64,000 nucleotides of DNA from Candidatus Villigracilis vicinus (GTDB taxonomy: Bacteria > Chloroflexota > Anaerolineae > Anaerolineales > Villigracilaceae). Shown here one piece after another: positions 26,942 through 35,241 of the stretch (its first letter is position 1; each line of letters opens with the position of its first letter). Below the pieces are notes generated by a model. The model searched no databases. It saw only the letters and a program-made list of their open reading frames with translations, and had not been told where the DNA came from. Position numbers and translations under genes: made by a program. The stretch spans positions 174,282 through 238,281 of the forward strand of contig JADKIL010000007.1 of the NCBI GenBank assembly GCA_016721315.1. The letters are read 5' to 3'.

Positions 26942-27916
26942 TCAATTTCCCGTAAAAGGCTCCATGGGAATCGCACCGGCTTCGAGGTCGGCACGGATGA
27001 TGGAAAAGGCTTCGGAAACAGAAGCAGGCACAAAGTCGGCGAGAGGCGCAAGTCCGATACCGCCGGAGGTGTAATCGAGTTGGATCGTCCCGCCGGGCAG
27101 GTCATCTTCGGTTAATTTCTTGATCAACATAAAAACGGCTGCGTTCATGTTCTTGGTGCGACTGGTTGCCACTACCTCGGGAGCAAGGTAACGCTGATCG
27201 CTTCCGGTGGTGATGATGGGCTTACCCGCCATTTTTGCGGCATCGATCGCCCCAAGCGTGGACCCACCCGCCGCCGCATAGATAACATCCACACCATCCG
27301 CATACATTTGCGTTGCAATGGTATTTGCATCGTCTGGTTTGGCAAAGCCGCTGAAATCATCGGTGCCGGTAATATATTGAACAACGATCTCGGCATCCGG
27401 GTTGACGTATTTCACGCCCAATTCAAAACCAAACTGAATGCGGCGAATAACGAGCACATCCGCCCCGCCAAGATAGCCGACCTTGCCGTTTTCACTCATC
27501 AATGCAGATATAGCGCCTGCAAGAAAATCACCTTCGAGTTCGCTGAACGTGACCGAGGTCACATTCTCGCCTTCAGCCGTAGAGTCGACAATGGCAAATT
27601 TTGTTTTGGGAAATTCTTTCGCCACCGCAGTAATGGCGTTTGAATTTTCTGAGCCGATCCCGATGATAAGGGAATATCCATCCTGTGCCGCCTGCCGGAC
27701 ATTGGACTCGACGGTTTCTTCGGCATAATCGAAGGTTGCCACTTCCACACCCAGATCTTGCGCGGCTTTTTGCAACCCTTCATTGGCGCTATCGTTGAAC
27801 GCCTTGTCACCCAACCCACCGCGTGCAAGCATGAGGGCAACCTTTGGCTTGGGTGCTGTACCGCAAGCTGAGACCAGTGCAGCGAAAATGAACAGAACGT
27901 TTAAAACTTTTTTCAC
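26942..27916 (-). CDS. BMP family nucleoside-binding lipoprotein (third, without own permease)
   Basis: A 324-residue lipoprotein with a short signal peptide and lipobox VSAC near residue 18. Unlike the other two it has no long A/T/E spacer. The mature part is the classic PnrA/TmpC pattern: KVALMLARGGLGDKAFNDSANEGLQKAAQDLG, the purine-stacking region YSLIIGIGSENSNAI, VGYLGGADV, and IITTGSDQRYLAPE near 230. It probably binds a purine nucleoside outside the cell. No permease or ATPase is adjacent, so it may feed one of the two importers upstream or act as a sensor. It lies between ygeW-like and phosphatase genes. Confidence 0.9.
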   Translation of the reverse strand: MKKVLNVLFIFAALVSACGTAPKPKVALMLARGGLGDKAFNDSANEGLQKAAQDLGVEVATFDYAEETVESNVRQAAQDGYSLIIGIGSENSNAITAVAKEFPKTKFAIVDSTAEGENVTSVTFSELEGDFLAGAISALMSENGKVGYLGGADVLVIRRIQFGFELGVKYVNPDAEIVVQYITGTDDFSGFAKPDDANTIATQMYADGVDVIYAAAGGSTLGAIDAAKMAGKPIITTGSDQRYLAPEVVATSRTKNMNAAVFMLIKKLTEDDLPGGTIQLDYTSGGIGLAPLADFVPASVSEAFSIIRADLEAGAIPMEPFTGN

Positions 27917-27928
27917 ACGATCTCCTTA

Positions 27929-28453
27929 TCAAGCCTTTACACGTAATACTTCGCCGCTTACGAATCTGCCAGCATCCCAAAAGAGCCGGGCGCCTTCGCA
28001 ATAATCAACCGATTCGCCCCATGTGGAAAAATCCACTTCAGGCAGGCAGGCAACGACGCCCAACTCCACCACGCCGCCATGATTGATCACAAGCGCCGAG
28101 CCGCCTTGAGGCACTCGTTCCAAAATACCCAGGTAGTAATCCATCAATCGAAAGGCGTATTGACTTGCAGCCCCCTCCTGCTTGATGATCTCTGAGTAAT
28201 GGAAATACGGCATGGGCCAGGGGGCTTCTCGTTCGACTGCGCCGCCATAGGTATTCATAAGTTCGTTCTGTTCTGTAACAGCGAACCCCATGGCGACCGC
28301 AGTCTCGAATGCACGCGTCAAGGCGGATGTGGCAACAAAATTAAAGGGACCGATTCCCTGCCCAACCTTCTGCGCCAACTCAATTCCGCTTTGGCTCAAA
28401 TGGTCTCCGCCCGCAGAACGGATGGAATGACGTCGTACCTCTAAAATCTTCAT
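27929..28453 (-). CDS. histidine phosphatase superfamily protein
   Basis: A 174-residue protein of the phosphoglycerate mutase-like histidine phosphatase fold. The catalytic loop is VRRHSIRSAGGDHLSQSG at residues 6-23 (RHS instead of the common RHG). An Arg/Thr loop ATSALTRAFETAVAMGF follows, and the second catalytic His lies in LVINHGGVVELG near 125. It overlaps no gene but sits 11-12 bases from both neighbours, clearly inside the catabolic operon. In a purine pathway it could dephosphorylate a nucleotide or sugar phosphate; the substrate is not deducible. Confidence 0.8.
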   Translation of the reverse strand: MKILEVRRHSIRSAGGDHLSQSGIELAQKVGQGIGPFNFVATSALTRAFETAVAMGFAVTEQNELMNTYGGAVEREAPWPMPYFHYSEIIKQEGAASQYAFRLMDYYLGILERVPQGGSALVINHGGVVELGVVACLPEVDFSTWGESVDYCEGARLFWDAGRFVSGEVLRVKA

Positions 28454-28464
28454 CGCCGTATTTT

Positions 28465-29664
28465 TTACTTGATCAGTCCTGGCAGAACCGCGTAGAACTC
28501 AGTAGCCTTGACAACTTCATCAAGTGAAACAGAGTCGTTTACAGTGTGGGCGGTCTCTTCATCACCAGGACCAAAACCAATGGAAGGAATGCCAGCCTTG
28601 CCAGCCCAGTAGATACCGTTCGTGGAGAAGTTCCATTTGCTGGGTTTCGCCTCAGGCAAACCGATGAGCTTGCGGGCTTCCTGCCCAGCCTGAACCAACG
28701 GATGAGATTCTTCGTATGCCCAGGCAGGGAAATATTTATCGACCGGGAAAACAAAGCCGGTGTAGGAAGGTTCATCGTAGAACAATTCCTCCAATTTGAC
28801 CGTATCCTTATATTCAGCAGGGATCAGATCTTCGACCTGTTTCTTAACCGCTTCTTTGGTTTCGCCGAAGGTCATGCGGCGGTCGATGTAAATAATGGCT
28901 TCATCCGGCACAGCATTAATGGACGGGGTCTTGACATGCATATCGCTGACGGTGATCTTGCCGTGACCCAGGAATTCATGGTCACCCAGTTTCGGTTCCA
29001 GATCGCGGATGCCGGCAATGATCGGGAGTAGTTTGTAAATGGCATTATCGCCAAGATGGTTGGACGCCGCATGTGCGGATTTCCCCTTGGCAGTGACCTT
29101 CATCTCAAGACGTCCTTTATGACCGCGATAGACCAGCATCTTGGTCGGTTCGCCAATGACGACGAAGTCAGGCTTGATCTTCGGGTCTACTTCAACGAAA
29201 GTATTTGGGGCGATGCCATCACACCATTCTTCCATGTTGCCAAAGTAATACGCCGTCCAGCCGTCGAGCAGACCAAGGTCACGCGCGATGGCGAGTCCAT
29301 AGATCATGCCGGGAGTGCTGTTCTTTTCATCGCAAGCACCGCGGGCATAAAGAATCCCGTTCTCAACCTTGCCGACAAACGGGTCCCACTGCCAGGAAGC
29401 GGGGTCACCGATACCCACCGTATCGATATGCGAGTCAAAGACAATGACTTTTTTGCCGTTACCGATGCGTCCAATGGTATTGCCCATCTTGTCGTAACGG
29501 ATCTCATCAAAGCCAAGCTTTTTCATTTCTTCCTGAATACGTTTGCCAACTTCACCGATCTGCGATTCCATGGATGGAATGGCGACGATGTCACGCATGA
29601 ATTTAATAATATCTTCACGGGCTGCTTCCACACGCTTTTGGATTTCTTTGGTTTTATCTGTCAT
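28465..29664 (-). CDS. ygeY: YgeY-type M20 metallohydrolase
   Basis: A 399-residue M20-family dizinc hydrolase. Metal-site motifs: VFDSHIDTVGIGD near residue 75 (His, Asp), RGACDEKNSTPGMIYG near 105, GNMEEWCDG near 140, and a late His in DEETAHTVNDSVS near 370. The YPVEGP-type insert of dapE/argE is absent, and the overall pattern fits the YgeY selenium-metabolism-linked group. The ATG at 29664 has AAGGAG 6 bases upstream; a longer frame from 29706 is rejected. In E. coli and gut anaerobes ygeY belongs to the purine/urate degradation cluster with ssnA, ygeW and arcC, as here. It probably hydrolyses an opened-ring amide. Confidence 0.87.
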   Translation of the reverse strand: MTDKTKEIQKRVEAAREDIIKFMRDIVAIPSMESQIGEVGKRIQEEMKKLGFDEIRYDKMGNTIGRIGNGKKVIVFDSHIDTVGIGDPASWQWDPFVGKVENGILYARGACDEKNSTPGMIYGLAIARDLGLLDGWTAYYFGNMEEWCDGIAPNTFVEVDPKIKPDFVVIGEPTKMLVYRGHKGRLEMKVTAKGKSAHAASNHLGDNAIYKLLPIIAGIRDLEPKLGDHEFLGHGKITVSDMHVKTPSINAVPDEAIIYIDRRMTFGETKEAVKKQVEDLIPAEYKDTVKLEELFYDEPSYTGFVFPVDKYFPAWAYEESHPLVQAGQEARKLIGLPEAKPSKWNFSTNGIYWAGKAGIPSIGFGPGDEETAHTVNDSVSLDEVVKATEFYAVLPGLIK

Positions 29665-29687
29665 GATTTTCTCCTTGGTTTGCCACA

Positions 29688-29704
29688 GCGGGTTTTCAAC
29701 CCGC
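29688..29704. other. short hairpin upstream of ygeY
   Basis: GCGGGTT and AACCCGC pair around TTC in the 65-base gap between the second GntR gene and ygeY. The loop is tight and there is no T-run on the minus strand. Confidence 0.45.
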
Positions 29705-29729
29705 AAAATTTATGATCGAAAGTTCCGGC

Positions 29730-30446
29730 TTACCCGCCGCCCACTCGCCGTACAATGTGGAAGTGGAAATATCCCGGAATGAAATAACTTAACGAATAAT
29801 CCATGACCTTACCCTCGGAATTAAACAACTGGGCATGGAAATGCAGCAATACATCCCCGCGCTGGATCTCCATAGGCTTTGCCACATCCGCTGTGGCACC
29901 GATCGCGCTGACATTGGCTCGAGAAGTCGCCAACGGCTCGCCGCGTTCCAGCAAAAAGTCCAACACGGAGCCGTGGAAATCTGAAGGCAGGTCTTTCAAA
30001 TGCAATATCTCCTCCGGCAGGATATCCACCAGATACGCCACCGGGCGATTCTCTGCGCGGATCACACGACGGACGCGAGTCAACTTTGCCCCTACGGCAA
30101 CCTCCAACAACGCCGCCATCTCTTCATCTGCAATGACGGTCTCCGCATTTAGATCGCTGATCGAAACTTCAAGCCCCATTCGTTTGGCGATGGTTTCCAG
30201 GCTCTCCAACACTTCAAGCCCGCTGTCCAGCGCCTGCACTTTTCCCACCACAAACGTGCCCGAACCCTGACGGCGACGGATCAAGCCCTGCGTTTCAAAG
30301 GAGCGCATCGCTTCACGCAACGTAGCGCGTGAAACCCCAAGTTGTTTTGCAAGGTCAGGTTCTGAAGGCAGCCGTTGCCCGGCGGGCGTTTTGTTGATCA
30401 ATGTAGCCAGATCTGCCTGCAATCGTTGAAAAGGAAAATTAGCCAT
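29730..30446 (-). CDS. GntR family (UTRA) regulator inside the catabolic operon
   Basis: A 238-residue regulator. The winged helix (~5-70) reads PAGQRLPSEPDLAKQLGVSRATLREAMRSFE with QGSGTFVV as the wing. The UTRA domain (~90-235) contains LTRVRRVIRAENRPVAYLVDILP. It differs from the importer-linked GntR and has a distinct putative operator, TTTAGCCAGATGGCTAAA, directly upstream of its start codon. It therefore probably controls an internal promoter for itself, ygeY and the genes beyond. Two regulators could separate control of base uptake and deamination from ring breakdown. Confidence 0.88.
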   Translation of the reverse strand: MANFPFQRLQADLATLINKTPAGQRLPSEPDLAKQLGVSRATLREAMRSFETQGLIRRRQGSGTFVVGKVQALDSGLEVLESLETIAKRMGLEVSISDLNAETVIADEEMAALLEVAVGAKLTRVRRVIRAENRPVAYLVDILPEEILHLKDLPSDFHGSVLDFLLERGEPLATSRANVSAIGATADVAKPMEIQRGDVLLHFHAQLFNSEGKVMDYSLSYFIPGYFHFHIVRRVGGG

Positions 30447-30458
30447 ATCTACTCTCTT

Positions 30459-30476
30459 TTTAGCCAGATGGCTAAA
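30459..30476. promoter_or_regulatory. 18-base palindrome, likely operator of the internal GntR gene
   Basis: TTTAGCCA and TGGCTAAA are exact inverted halves around GA, 12 bases upstream of the GntR start and just after the ade stop. The size and symmetry fit a dimeric winged-helix repressor. No second copy was noticed in the window. Confidence 0.6.
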
Positions 30477-30479
30477 TAC

Positions 30480-32270
30480 TCAGTCTTCCAGCACGGGAAT
30501 AAAATCGAACTGGGTCACATCGACCAGACCCTTGTCGGAAATACGTAATTCAGGAATCACCACCAATGCCATCAGACTCAATTGCATGTTCGGGTTATTC
30601 AATTCGCTTCCGCACATCTTGAAACCTTCCAAAACGGTTGCGGCTTTCTTCGCAACCACCTCCGCGCGTTCATTAGACATCAAGCCCGCGATCTGCAGAT
30701 CCACCAAACCGACCACCTTACCATCCATCACCACAACCTGACCGCCGCCGCATTTTGCCAGCTCATTCGCAGCCAGCGCCATGCTTTCATCGTCATTACC
30801 AACCACGATCATGTGATGACTATCATGCGCCACCGTTGAACCGATCGCACACTTTCTTGTGAATTCAAAACCACTCACCAAGCCAACAGTAACTTTGCCT
30901 GTTGCGCGGTGACGTTCAACCAGCGCGATCTTCGCCAGGTCGCGTTTGATATCTGCTTTGACTTCGCCATTCTCCGCCTTGACCTTCATGCGTAGATGAC
31001 GGGTCGGTGCCTGATTCTCGATCACGCCGATGACATGCGCCTCAACCTCCGCGCCGTGAGCGGCTCTTGTCCGAAGGATAAAATCTTCAACTGTGAGTTT
31101 TCTCTTCACCTTCACAGACTTGGTCGCCCATTGGGGATATTTCACTACTGGCAGTTTGACCTGCCACTCCCCATTTTCAGCAATGACCTGTCCTCTGGCA
31201 ATGACCATATCCGCTTTGAAATTCATCAGGTCTTCCACAAGCAGAACATCCGCCCATCTTCCGGGGGCGATCATGCCCATCTCTTTGCTCAGCCCAAAAT
31301 GCTCGGCTGTATTGATAGTCATCATCTGGATCGCTGTCATGGGGTTCAACCCTTCGCTCACAGCGTGGCGAAGGACACGGTCCATGTGACCCTCTTCAGT
31401 TAAGGTAGCGGCGTGCGAGTCGTCGGTGCAGAGGATGAAACGGCGAGCGTCCAGCTTCTTTTCGGTAATGGCTTTAACTTGAGCAGAAACGTCGAACCAG
31501 GCAGAGCCGTAACGCAGCATCGGCTTCATTCCCTGGCGGACGCGCGCAATGGCATCTTCCATGCGGGTGCCTTCATGGTCATCTTCCGCGCCGCCAGCCA
31601 CGTAACCGTGGAAGGGCAAGCCGAGGTCGGGGGAAGCATAATGCCCGCCAATGGTCTTGCCTGCCGCATGCGTTGCGGACATTTCATCGAGCATCTTCTT
31701 ATCGCTCATGAAGACGCCAGGGAAGTTCATCATTTCACCCAAGCCGATGATGCCCTTCCATTTCATCGCCTCAGTAACTTCTTTGGGTCCAATGGAGGAA
31801 CCGGGAGTTTCCAAGCCCGGCGCAGAGGGCACACACGAGGGCATTTGTACCCACACGTGGATCGGCTGCTTCTGGGCTTCATCCACCATCAACTTGACGC
31901 CCTTGAGACCAAACACATTGGCAATCTCATGCGGGTCAATGAACATGCCGGTCGTGCCACGCACAGCCACCGCGCGGACAAACTCCGTCACTGTGACCAT
32001 GCCAGATTCGACATGCATGTGAGCATCAAGCAACCCAGGGACGAGATAACGTCCCTTCGCATCGATGACCCTGGTCTTTTTGCCAATGGTATGGCTGGCA
32101 TCTCTGCCTACATAAGCAATATGCCCCTGTACCACCGCAATATCAATATTTGGAATGATCTCACCGGACTGCACACTTACCCACTTGCCGCCACGAATGA
32201 CCAGGTCGGCATTGGCGCGCCCCATGGCAACATCGATAAGCGCAGTGGTGAGTTTGGTGGAAGATGTCAT
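30480..32270 (-). CDS. ade: adenine deaminase
   Basis: A 596-residue amidohydrolase, close to the usual ~590 residues of bacterial Ade. The metal-binding HxH motif is in VPGLLDAHMHVESGM near residue 80. FIDPHEIANVFG near 110 is typical. CTDDSHA near 280 carries a further metal/catalytic Asp, and the C-terminal Ade domain has VAHDSHHMIVVGNDD. It deaminates adenine to hypoxanthine, which the xanthine dehydrogenase-family enzyme encoded in this region could oxidise. It follows the SsnA-like gene by 50 bases in the same operon. Confidence 0.95.
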   Translation of the reverse strand: MTSSTKLTTALIDVAMGRANADLVIRGGKWVSVQSGEIIPNIDIAVVQGHIAYVGRDASHTIGKKTRVIDAKGRYLVPGLLDAHMHVESGMVTVTEFVRAVAVRGTTGMFIDPHEIANVFGLKGVKLMVDEAQKQPIHVWVQMPSCVPSAPGLETPGSSIGPKEVTEAMKWKGIIGLGEMMNFPGVFMSDKKMLDEMSATHAAGKTIGGHYASPDLGLPFHGYVAGGAEDDHEGTRMEDAIARVRQGMKPMLRYGSAWFDVSAQVKAITEKKLDARRFILCTDDSHAATLTEEGHMDRVLRHAVSEGLNPMTAIQMMTINTAEHFGLSKEMGMIAPGRWADVLLVEDLMNFKADMVIARGQVIAENGEWQVKLPVVKYPQWATKSVKVKRKLTVEDFILRTRAAHGAEVEAHVIGVIENQAPTRHLRMKVKAENGEVKADIKRDLAKIALVERHRATGKVTVGLVSGFEFTRKCAIGSTVAHDSHHMIVVGNDDESMALAANELAKCGGGQVVVMDGKVVGLVDLQIAGLMSNERAEVVAKKAATVLEGFKMCGSELNNPNMQLSLMALVVIPELRISDKGLVDVTQFDFIPVLED

Positions 32271-32320
32271 AAAAACTCCGTTCCGGGTTAATTTGGTTGA
32301 ATGTGTTCAGGTCGTGCCGG

Positions 32321-33700
32321 TTAACTGCCCAACAGCCTCTTGGCTGCCTTGTTATGCTTCTCGATCAGTTTGCCTTTATCAATGGTAGCAAGTTGACCTT
32401 CCTTTACAACGAACGTACCACCCACCACGGTGTAATCGACATTGACCGATTGTCCGAAAACTACCGCAGAGACGGGGTCGTGCATACCGGTGAACTCCAG
32501 TCGGTTCAAATTGACAGCGAAGAAATCGGCGCATTTGCCGGTTTCTAAACTTCCGATATCTTTTCTTCCTAAAACCGCCGCACCGCCGCGAGTGCCGAGG
32601 TGCAGGGCTTCACGGGCGGTCATCAATTTTCGATTGGGATCATTGGAAAGGGAATAACCAGTCAAACCTTCTTTGACGCGCGATACCAGCATGGCATTGC
32701 GGACTTCTGCAAGGAGATGTGAACCGTCGTTGGAGGCGGAACCATCCACGCCTAATCCTACGTTCACGCCTGCTTTCCGGTATTCTTTGACCGGAGCGAT
32801 GCCTGACGCCAAACGCATGTTCGAGGTGGGACAATGCGCCACGCCGCAGTTATGTTTGGCAAAGACTTTGATCTCTTCGTCATTGACCCAAACCGCATGC
32901 GCGAACCAGACATCATTCCCCACCCAGCCCACTTCTTGCATGTACCCTACCGGACGATGACCGAACATCTGCATACAGAATTGTTCTTCATCTTCAGTTT
33001 CGGCGAGATGTGTGTGCAGATGCACACCATACTGTCTCGCCAGCTTTGCAGATTGTTTCATCAAGTCTGAAGTGACACTGAACGGCGAGCACGGCGCAAG
33101 TACCACTTGAGTCATCGCCCCGGGTTTGGCGTCGTGATATTTTTCAATGAGGCGCTGTGAGTCTTTGAGAATGTTTTCTTCGGTGTCGACGACGCTATCA
33201 GGCGGTAGTCCACCTTTGGATTCGCCGAGGCTCATCGAGCCGCGAGACGCTTGCAGCCTGACCCCCACTTCGAGCGCGGCGGCAATCTCGTCGTCTAATT
33301 TTGAGCCGTTGGGAAAAAGGTAAAGGTGGTCTGAGGCGGTGGTACAGCCCGAGAGGGCGAGTTCAGAAAGGGCGGTTTGGGTCGAGGTGAAAATATCCTC
33401 AGGGTTTAATCGTGCCCAAATCGGGTAGAGTGTTTTCAACCAGTTGAAGAGATTGGCATCCTGCGCGGCAGGGACAGCGCGTGTAAGGGTTTGATAAAAG
33501 TGATGATGGGTATTGACCAAACCCGGTAAGACAACGTGTCCTTTGAGGTCAAGCACTTCATCGGCAGTGGATGGAAGTTCGGATGTGGGTCCGATCTTTT
33601 CGATGAATCCGTCGCGAACAAAAATTCCGCCATCTGGAATTTCGGTTTGGCGGTCGTCCATGGTTACGATATATGCGTTTTTGATGAGGAGGGTTGTCAT
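32321..33700 (-). CDS. ssnA: SsnA/8-oxoguanine deaminase-like amidohydrolase
   Basis: A 459-residue amidohydrolase of the ATZ/TRZ-SsnA subtype. Metal motif LPGLVNTHHHFYQTLTRAVP near residue 55, LHTHLAETEDEEQF near 220, HAVWVNDEE near 255 and the catalytic Asp in GLGVDGSASND near 310. These match 8-oxoguanine and guanine deaminase-like enzymes (aminopurine to oxopurine, giving urate from 8-oxoguanine or xanthine from guanine). SsnA is a standard member of the urate/purine cluster of enterobacteria and clostridia, so I use that symbol tentatively. It is first in the long catabolic operon and has a TTGTCTGACAA site 72 bases upstream. Confidence 0.85.
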   Translation of the reverse strand: MTTLLIKNAYIVTMDDRQTEIPDGGIFVRDGFIEKIGPTSELPSTADEVLDLKGHVVLPGLVNTHHHFYQTLTRAVPAAQDANLFNWLKTLYPIWARLNPEDIFTSTQTALSELALSGCTTASDHLYLFPNGSKLDDEIAAALEVGVRLQASRGSMSLGESKGGLPPDSVVDTEENILKDSQRLIEKYHDAKPGAMTQVVLAPCSPFSVTSDLMKQSAKLARQYGVHLHTHLAETEDEEQFCMQMFGHRPVGYMQEVGWVGNDVWFAHAVWVNDEEIKVFAKHNCGVAHCPTSNMRLASGIAPVKEYRKAGVNVGLGVDGSASNDGSHLLAEVRNAMLVSRVKEGLTGYSLSNDPNRKLMTAREALHLGTRGGAAVLGRKDIGSLETGKCADFFAVNLNRLEFTGMHDPVSAVVFGQSVNVDYTVVGGTFVVKEGQLATIDKGKLIEKHNKAAKRLLGS

Positions 33701-33772
33701 GGGAGTTAGTCGATTGGTCCGGTAGTTGGGTAGTCGGATAGTCGGGCAAATTGCCTGATGACTAGACTAAAT

Positions 33773-33783
33773 TTGTCTGACAA
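33773..33783. promoter_or_regulatory. GTCTGAC operator before the ssnA-led operon
   Basis: TTGTCTGACAA, identical to the site before the second importer operon. The flanking AAATTTGTCTGA is also shared with the fhs upstream region. It lies between divergent genes (ssnA and the 167-residue hypothetical), so either could be controlled. Confidence 0.6.
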
Positions 33784-33880
33784 CTTCTAGTTTAGCAGAA
33801 GAGGGAATAGATGTCAAATAGATCATGTTTGAACTTCTTGTAATGAAGCGAAAGGGAACGCTCAATGATAAACTTTAATC

Positions 33881-34384
33881 ATGCTCATTGAAAAGTGCTC
33901 AACGCCTCCTAATTCGATCCTCAATAAATATGTAAATATGCCCGGAGCCTACACAGACAGTTACCTGACTGAAATCCCTGCGCAAGTCTCCTTCTCTGAT
34001 TACGTCTTTGCCTTTTACACCACGCCTCTCTTCAAAGTAGAGCGGTTGATCTTGAAGATAGTAGTGCGGAAACCATCCACAGATCAAGAAGCGCGGGAGC
34101 TCGCTGATGATACCCGCAGTCAATTCGCGGCATGGACCGTGGAAGACCGGAGTGCGAATCAGATTCTGATGTGCGATTTTGCAGGCAACACCCGTTCATG
34201 GCTGATGAGCATTCAAACTGAAAACGGCACGCGCCTATACTTTGGGTCGGCTGTAGTTCCACAGCACAGATCAAAAGATGGCGGACCATCGCTTGGATTC
34301 GTTTTTCGAGTCTTGCTGGGGTTTCATAAGATCTACTCGGTTTTACTACTCTCTTCAGCCAGAACCAGATTGCTGTATAGATAA
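33881..34384 (+). CDS. conserved-looking hypothetical protein
   Basis: A 167-residue soluble protein that I cannot assign to a family. It has a run PGAYTDSYLTEIP near residue 20, a Phe/Tyr-rich segment SDYVFAFYTTPLFKVERLILK near 40-60, and a beta-rich second half with QILMCDFAGNTRSWLMSIQ near 105 and YFGSAVVP near 128. This is suggestive of a ligand-binding beta-barrel or SRPBCC-like fold. No signal peptide is visible; the last 20 residues are mildly hydrophobic. No good ribosome binding site precedes the first ATG, so the start is uncertain; the next ATG is at codon 20. It is divergent from the purine operon. Confidence 0.6.
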   Translation: MLIEKCSTPPNSILNKYVNMPGAYTDSYLTEIPAQVSFSDYVFAFYTTPLFKVERLILKIVVRKPSTDQEARELADDTRSQFAAWTVEDRSANQILMCDFAGNTRSWLMSIQTENGTRLYFGSAVVPQHRSKDGGPSLGFVFRVLLGFHKIYSVLLLSSARTRLLYR

Positions 34385-34470
34385 TAAGTGTTTGTCTACG
34401 CAGCGTTTATAGTGGGAATGTGTGTTATGCTGAATATGCAAGAAATAACTGGATCTCTGCGCAACCGTGG

Positions 34471-34535
34471 CCGCCGACCCTTTTATAGGGTGGGCGGTCA
34501 TTTTATTTCCGGCAATGCCGGGCGTGTGCCCTTTT
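34471..34535 (+). promoter_or_regulatory. structured 5' leader of the RRM protein gene
   Basis: CCGCCGACCC (34471-34480) pairs with GGGTGGGCGG (34488-34497) apart from one mismatch and is followed by TCATTTTATTT, so it looks like a terminator. Then CCGGC-AAT-GCCGG (34509-34521) and GGGC-GTGT-GCCC (34520-34531), the latter followed by TTTT, share bases and cannot both form. This could be a switchable leader, or a terminator of the upstream gene followed by a small hairpin. Confidence 0.5.
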
Positions 34536-34554
34536 GGGTAGAAAGCAGGAACAA

Positions 34555-34821
34555 ATGGATATTCGAATTTATGTAGGTAATCTCAACAAGTCCACCACAC
34601 AAGAGGAAATCAAAACCCTCTTTGCACAGGCAGGTACTATCTCTTCGGTCGAGGTCGTCATGGATAAAAGCACAGGCTTATCGAAAGGCTTTGCCTTCGT
34701 TGCCATGGCAGATCAAGCCGAAGCCGACAAGGCAGTCAGTATGTTCAACGCTCATGTCTTGGGCGAAAACACGCTCAAGGTTAATATCGCCAAACCTCGC
34801 ACAGAAGCCGCACACGCCTAA
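34555..34821 (+). CDS. RRM-domain RNA-binding protein
   Basis: An 88-residue single RNA-recognition motif. RNP2 is IYVGNL at residues 5-10 and RNP1 is KGFAFVAM near 44-51, with the usual beta-alpha-beta spacing. Such small glycine-tail-less RRMs in cyanobacteria and Chloroflexota are often cold-inducible and bind single-stranded RNA. I use the ATG at 34555 because the frame upstream has no ribosome binding site, whereas GCAGGA lies just before this codon. The structured leader and strong downstream terminator make it a single-gene unit, possibly autoregulated. Confidence 0.9.
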   Translation: MDIRIYVGNLNKSTTQEEIKTLFAQAGTISSVEVVMDKSTGLSKGFAFVAMADQAEADKAVSMFNAHVLGENTLKVNIAKPRTEAAHA

Positions 34822-34872
34822 ACACTTCCACTGAACATCAAATCCGTCCCTGCTCTAACAAACGGATTCTCC

Positions 34873-34904
34873 AAGCCTCTCCTGAACAGGAGAGGCTTTT
34901 TTTT
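34873..34904 (+). terminator. intrinsic terminator after the RRM gene
   Basis: AAGCCTCTCCTG and CAGGAGAGGCTT are perfect inverted arms around AA, followed by a run of T (eight in a row counting the end of the stem). A textbook rho-independent terminator. Confidence 0.92.
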
Positions 34905-34967
34905 CACCTATTGGGTGATAGGAACTGCACGTTACTATGAATATAGTTTTTCAAAAGGAGTTTATTC

Positions 34968-35228
34968 ATGAAAAGTGGCATCTGTCCCAAATGCAATTCA
35001 ACCGAAATTCTCAGCCAACTTCCCCTGCACGGTGGCGAAGGACACCCACCCTATGTGGATATCGTCCAACCGGAGCCGCCCAACCGTCCTTTTATATGGT
35101 TGGCGCAAAGCGAACAAAGTCAGTTCACAGCGTATATTTGCGGCGCATGCGGCTACACTGAATTCTATGCGGTTCGATACCAAGCCTTGAACGAAGGGTA
35201 CAAAAAAGGGTTTAAAAGTAGATGGTAG
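34968..35228 (+). CDS. small zinc-ribbon protein
   Basis: An 86-residue protein with two CxxC knuckles: CPKCNSTE at residues 6-13 and CGACGYTE near 56-63. This is the layout of a zinc ribbon. The middle is Pro-rich (HPPYVDIVQPEPPNRPF). AAAGGAG lies 8 bases upstream of the ATG. The function is unknown; nucleic-acid or protein binding is likely. It stands alone, after the RRM terminator and convergent with the PHP gene. Confidence 0.75.
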   Translation: MKSGICPKCNSTEILSQLPLHGGEGHPPYVDIVQPEPPNRPFIWLAQSEQSQFTAYICGACGYTEFYAVRYQALNEGYKKGFKSRW

Positions 35229-35241
35229 CGCGGTAACGTTT

